NCBI RefSeq assembly: GCF_001543205.1
Contig: NZ_CP014162.1
Coordinates: forward strand, 558,001-622,000
From: Aerococcus urinaeequi
Lineage (GTDB): Bacteria; Bacillota; Bacilli; Lactobacillales; Aerococcaceae
Length of the DNA: 64,000 nt
Direction: 5' to 3'
The notes under the pieces are model-generated. The model saw only the letters and a program-made list of their open reading frames with translations. It searched no databases and had not been told where the DNA came from. Numbering within the stretch: position 1 is the first letter of the stretch; each line of letters starts with the position of its first letter. Made by a program: the position numbers and the translations under genes. This document shows, one piece after another, positions 61,743-64,000 of this stretch.

Positions 61743-62663
61743 CTAAAGAATTGCGGAAAAGGTTTCCTTCAACAAACTGATTTCTTTGGCTGATGTGCAG
61801 CAACAGCCGCCGATCCATTTGCATCCTGACTCATGCCATTTCAATGCTTCGTTTGAGAATACTTCATCAACCGCATGACTGTGCGTCCATACTTTTGTAG
61901 TGGCATCGTAGGTCGCTCCCGAGTTTGGATAAGCAACTAATGGCTTTGTCGCAATCTCCTTCAGATATTCCAAGGCCGGCAAAACTAAATCCGGCTGCAC
62001 GCAATTGACGCCGTAGGCAATGATTTGCTCGGACGACTCTGCCAATAGCTGGAATACACGCAGATCGGTCCCATCGCATAAATGGTGATCGTCCTTCAAA
62101 GTCACCGTCAGCCAAGCTGTCGTCTTGGGATGTTGGGCTAGCAACTCAATCACAGCCTGGATTTCCGTTAGATCCGGAATGGTTTCGATGGCCAGCAGAT
62201 CAGCCCCGGATTCCAGCAGCAACTCTAACCTTTCGCGATGGAAATCGACCAATTCGGTTTGCGACAGACCGTAATTGCCCCGATATTCAGAGCCGTCCGC
62301 CAAATAGGCTCCGTATGGTCCGACCGAAGCCGCCACCCATTTTTCTTGCAGGCCTTGGCTTTTCGTTTGGGCCTGTTTCGCTAGTTCTACCGTTCTTTTG
62401 ATCAGAGCCCGGCTTTCTTCGGTTGTATGGCCCAAACGCTCGAACCCGGCAACCGTCGCTTGATAGCTCGCTGTGATGGCGATGTTTGCCCCGGCATCGT
62501 AATAGTTCTGATGGACTTTTTCAATTTTATCCGGTTCGTTCACTAATGCTTTCGCGGTCCATAACTCATCATTCAGGTCCAAGCCTTGCTCCTCCAGACC
62601 TAAGGACATCGAACCATCGATGAGGATCACTTTTTGATTCTTTTGCCACTCTTTAAAATTCAT
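61743..62663 (-). CDS. mmuM: Homocysteine S-methyltransferase
   Basis: Makes methionine by moving a methyl from S-methylmethionine (or SAM) to homocysteine. The 306 residues fold as a TIM barrel with IDGSMSLGLEEQG (near residue 15), TASYQATVAGF, and the three zinc cysteines: GVNCVQP (near residue 227) and GGCC (near residue 291). The start at 62663 (MNFKEWQ) lies inside the end of the permease gene. With the permease it forms the mmuP-mmuM pair. Base usage is richer in G+C than the rest of the window, a sign of recent gain. Confidence 0.95.
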   Translation of the reverse strand: MNFKEWQKNQKVILIDGSMSLGLEEQGLDLNDELWTAKALVNEPDKIEKVHQNYYDAGANIAITASYQATVAGFERLGHTTEESRALIKRTVELAKQAQTKSQGLQEKWVAASVGPYGAYLADGSEYRGNYGLSQTELVDFHRERLELLLESGADLLAIETIPDLTEIQAVIELLAQHPKTTAWLTVTLKDDHHLCDGTDLRVFQLLAESSEQIIAYGVNCVQPDLVLPALEYLKEIATKPLVAYPNSGATYDATTKVWTHSHAVDEVFSNEALKWHESGCKWIGGCCCTSAKEISLLKETFSAIL

Positions 62664-64000
62664 CGGAAAGCTCACCCACTTCTTGATTTTCGATTGCTAC
62701 AGAAGCCTTTTTGCTGAAGAATAACTGGTAATAAAAGAAGCACAAGATCGTGAATGGGATGCCGATGATCAAGGCAATCCGCTGGTTCGGATCAAACGCG
62801 ATGCCGATGATCGAAACGGAGCAAAGGATAATGACGAGCCACGGAACGATTGGATAGAATGGTGTTTGGTAAGCCAGTTCATCCAGTTTATGCCCCGATT
62901 TCAGATAGTATTTGCGGAAATTCAGTTGTGCCCAAGCGATGCTCAACCAAACCGCCACGACCGCGAATGCGGAGATGGATACCAAAGCCAGGTAAACGGT
63001 GTCCGCGGAATAGATGCTGGAAAATAGGGAGAGAAGCCCACCCAAAATGGTCAGCAACAACCCGTAAATCGGCAACCCGCGTTTGGATAATTTGGCGAGA
63101 CGTTTCGGCAATGTTCCTGCATTGGCCAATGACCACAGCATTCTTGATGCTGCGTAGACCCCAGAGTTTGCGCCGGAAAGGACTACAGTGATCAGGACGA
63201 GGTTCATGATGTCTGCTGCGTATGGGATACCCATCAAATTCAGGATGACGGTCACCGGACTTTCATCCAAATTAGCCGCAGAATCCGGAAGCAGCGCACC
63301 GATCACAACAATCGTCCCGATGAAAAGGACCACCAAAATGACGATTGTCTGCAAGATTGCTTTCGGGATATTTTTCTTAGGATCCGACGTTTCACCAGCG
63401 GCTACGCCGATCAATTCCGCACCGGAAAAAGCGAAGTTAGCAGACAGTATCGCCAAGAAAACAGAGCCTGCGCCTTTCGGGAACCAACCGTTTTCCGTCA
63501 GATGGCTGAAAAGTGGTGCTGATTCATTTCCCTGGATCGGTATAAATCCGAATATGCCACCCAGACCCAGGATAAGGAAAAATGCCAGTGCGAGCACTTT
63601 GATCAGCGACATCCAAAATTCGCTGACGGAAAACCAACGCACATCAATAATGTTTGAAAGTACAATAATGCCGATAAAAAAGATGCACCAAAGCCAACTG
63701 GGAATGCCGGGGAACCAGCGTTGTGACAAAATCGCCAAGGTGATGAACTGCGAACCCAATGCCACTGTCCACGTCAGCCAATAAAGCCACGCCACCACGA
63801 AACCTGCTCCGGGATGGATGTATTTTGAAGCGTAGTTGTGGAACGAACTCGTACTAGGCTCGTGGACCGACAATTCGCCCAAGCACATCATGACCAGCGT
63901 CACCAAAAATGCTCCGATCAGATACGCAATGATTGTTCCGATCGAACCCGCCGTTTGAATGAGATACCCCGAACTCAAGAAGATTCCAGTTCCGATTACC
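62653..64000 (-). CDS. mmuP: Amino acid permease, S-methylmethionine type, N-terminus cut by the window edge
   Basis: APC-superfamily permease; the frame stays open through base 64000, reading VIGTGIFLSSGYLIQTAG, the usual first-helix motif, so perhaps 15-25 residues are missing. About twelve helices are visible in 449 residues. Family marks: FMSLIKVLALAFFLILG, FSGAELIGVAAGETSDPKKNIPKA (near residue 200), and SGVYAASRMLWSLANAGTLP (near residue 275). Its last codons overlap mmuM, which points to S-methylmethionine as substrate. GC-rich as mmuM. Confidence 0.9.
   Translation of the reverse strand, partial: VIGTGIFLSSGYLIQTAGSIGTIIAYLIGAFLVTLVMMCLGELSVHEPSTSSFHNYASKYIHPGAGFVVAWLYWLTWTVALGSQFITLAILSQRWFPGIPSWLWCIFFIGIIVLSNIIDVRWFSVSEFWMSLIKVLALAFFLILGLGGIFGFIPIQGNESAPLFSHLTENGWFPKGAGSVFLAILSANFAFSGAELIGVAAGETSDPKKNIPKAILQTIVILVVLFIGTIVVIGALLPDSAANLDESPVTVILNLMGIPYAADIMNLVLITVVLSGANSGVYAASRMLWSLANAGTLPKRLAKLSKRGLPIYGLLLTILGGLLSLFSSIYSADTVYLALVSISAFAVVAVWLSIAWAQLNFRKYYLKSGHKLDELAYQTPFYPIVPWLVIILCSVSIIGIAFDPNQRIALIIGIPFTILCFFYYQLFFSKKASVAIENQEVGELSDEF

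Overview
The window looks like a low-GC Lactobacillales chromosome. Aerococcus or a close relative is my best guess, from the mix of genes and the WalRK neighbourhood; the species cannot be fixed from sequence alone. Most of it is ordinary core genome with strong Shine-Dalgarno sites and U-tailed hairpin terminators. The centre (roughly 26-38 kb) is the walRKHIJ-htrA-rlmH neighbourhood that lies near oriC in many Firmicutes.

Layout. 1-9.8 kb: a cut AbgT-type transporter, a cyclodeaminase, DUF554, glnA with a GlnR-type operator, and envelope proteins (DUF975, YugP-like protease, an alpha/beta hydrolase, a YkyA-like lipoprotein, a DUF4015 protein). 9.9-17.3 kb: nicotinamidase, an Lrp regulator plus class I aminotransferase pair with an odd structured leader, a DUF1002 exported protein, a VIT1-type metal transporter, cstA with a cre site, and gloB. 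17.4-25.6 kb: an 8.1-kb block between direct repeats of the rlmH 3' end. It holds hsdM-hsdS-hsdR, a broken DUF6994 gene, a DUF697 protein and the decayed tail of a second hsdR. This has the layout of a staphylococcal cassette chromosome (SCC) element but no ccr recombinase is present. 25.6-39.7 kb: rlmH, ktrB-ktrA, a DnaA-box cluster, htrA, walJ, a DUF2207 gene, walI, walH, walK, walR and a LysM/NlpC-P60 hydrolase with two perfect WalR boxes upstream. 40-47.6 kb: CPBP protease, PNPOx-fold protein, GH3 glycosidase, esterase, H2O-forming NADH oxidase, AI-2E-type exporter. 47.7-53.4 kb: the lipoyl-linked ADP-ribosylation module (LplA, SirTM sirtuin, macrodomain, GcvH-like carrier, luciferase-like monooxygenase) with a divergent OYE-type reductase. 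53.6-61.2 kb: SDR, a CPA antiporter behind a fluoride riboswitch, gpmA, SRPBCC protein, a DAACS symporter, a YgjP-like metallopeptidase, budA and an unknown protein. 61.2-64 kb: a repeat-rich gap, then mmuM-mmuP, which looks richer in GC than the rest.

How it fits together. WalRK (with WalH, WalI and WalJ) controls wall hydrolases, and the P60 hydrolase just beyond walR carries matching operators, so regulator and probable target sit side by side. RlmH, besides its 23S rRNA job, provides the attachment site for the RM-bearing cassette. Local control is visible as a GlnR box (glnA), a CcpA cre site (cstA), a fluoride riboswitch (antiporter) and WalR boxes (P60). The most notable items are the SCC-like cassette with its older RM relic, the fluoride riboswitch, the extra-oriC DnaA-box cluster, and two genes whose best Shine-Dalgarno points to an ATT start.
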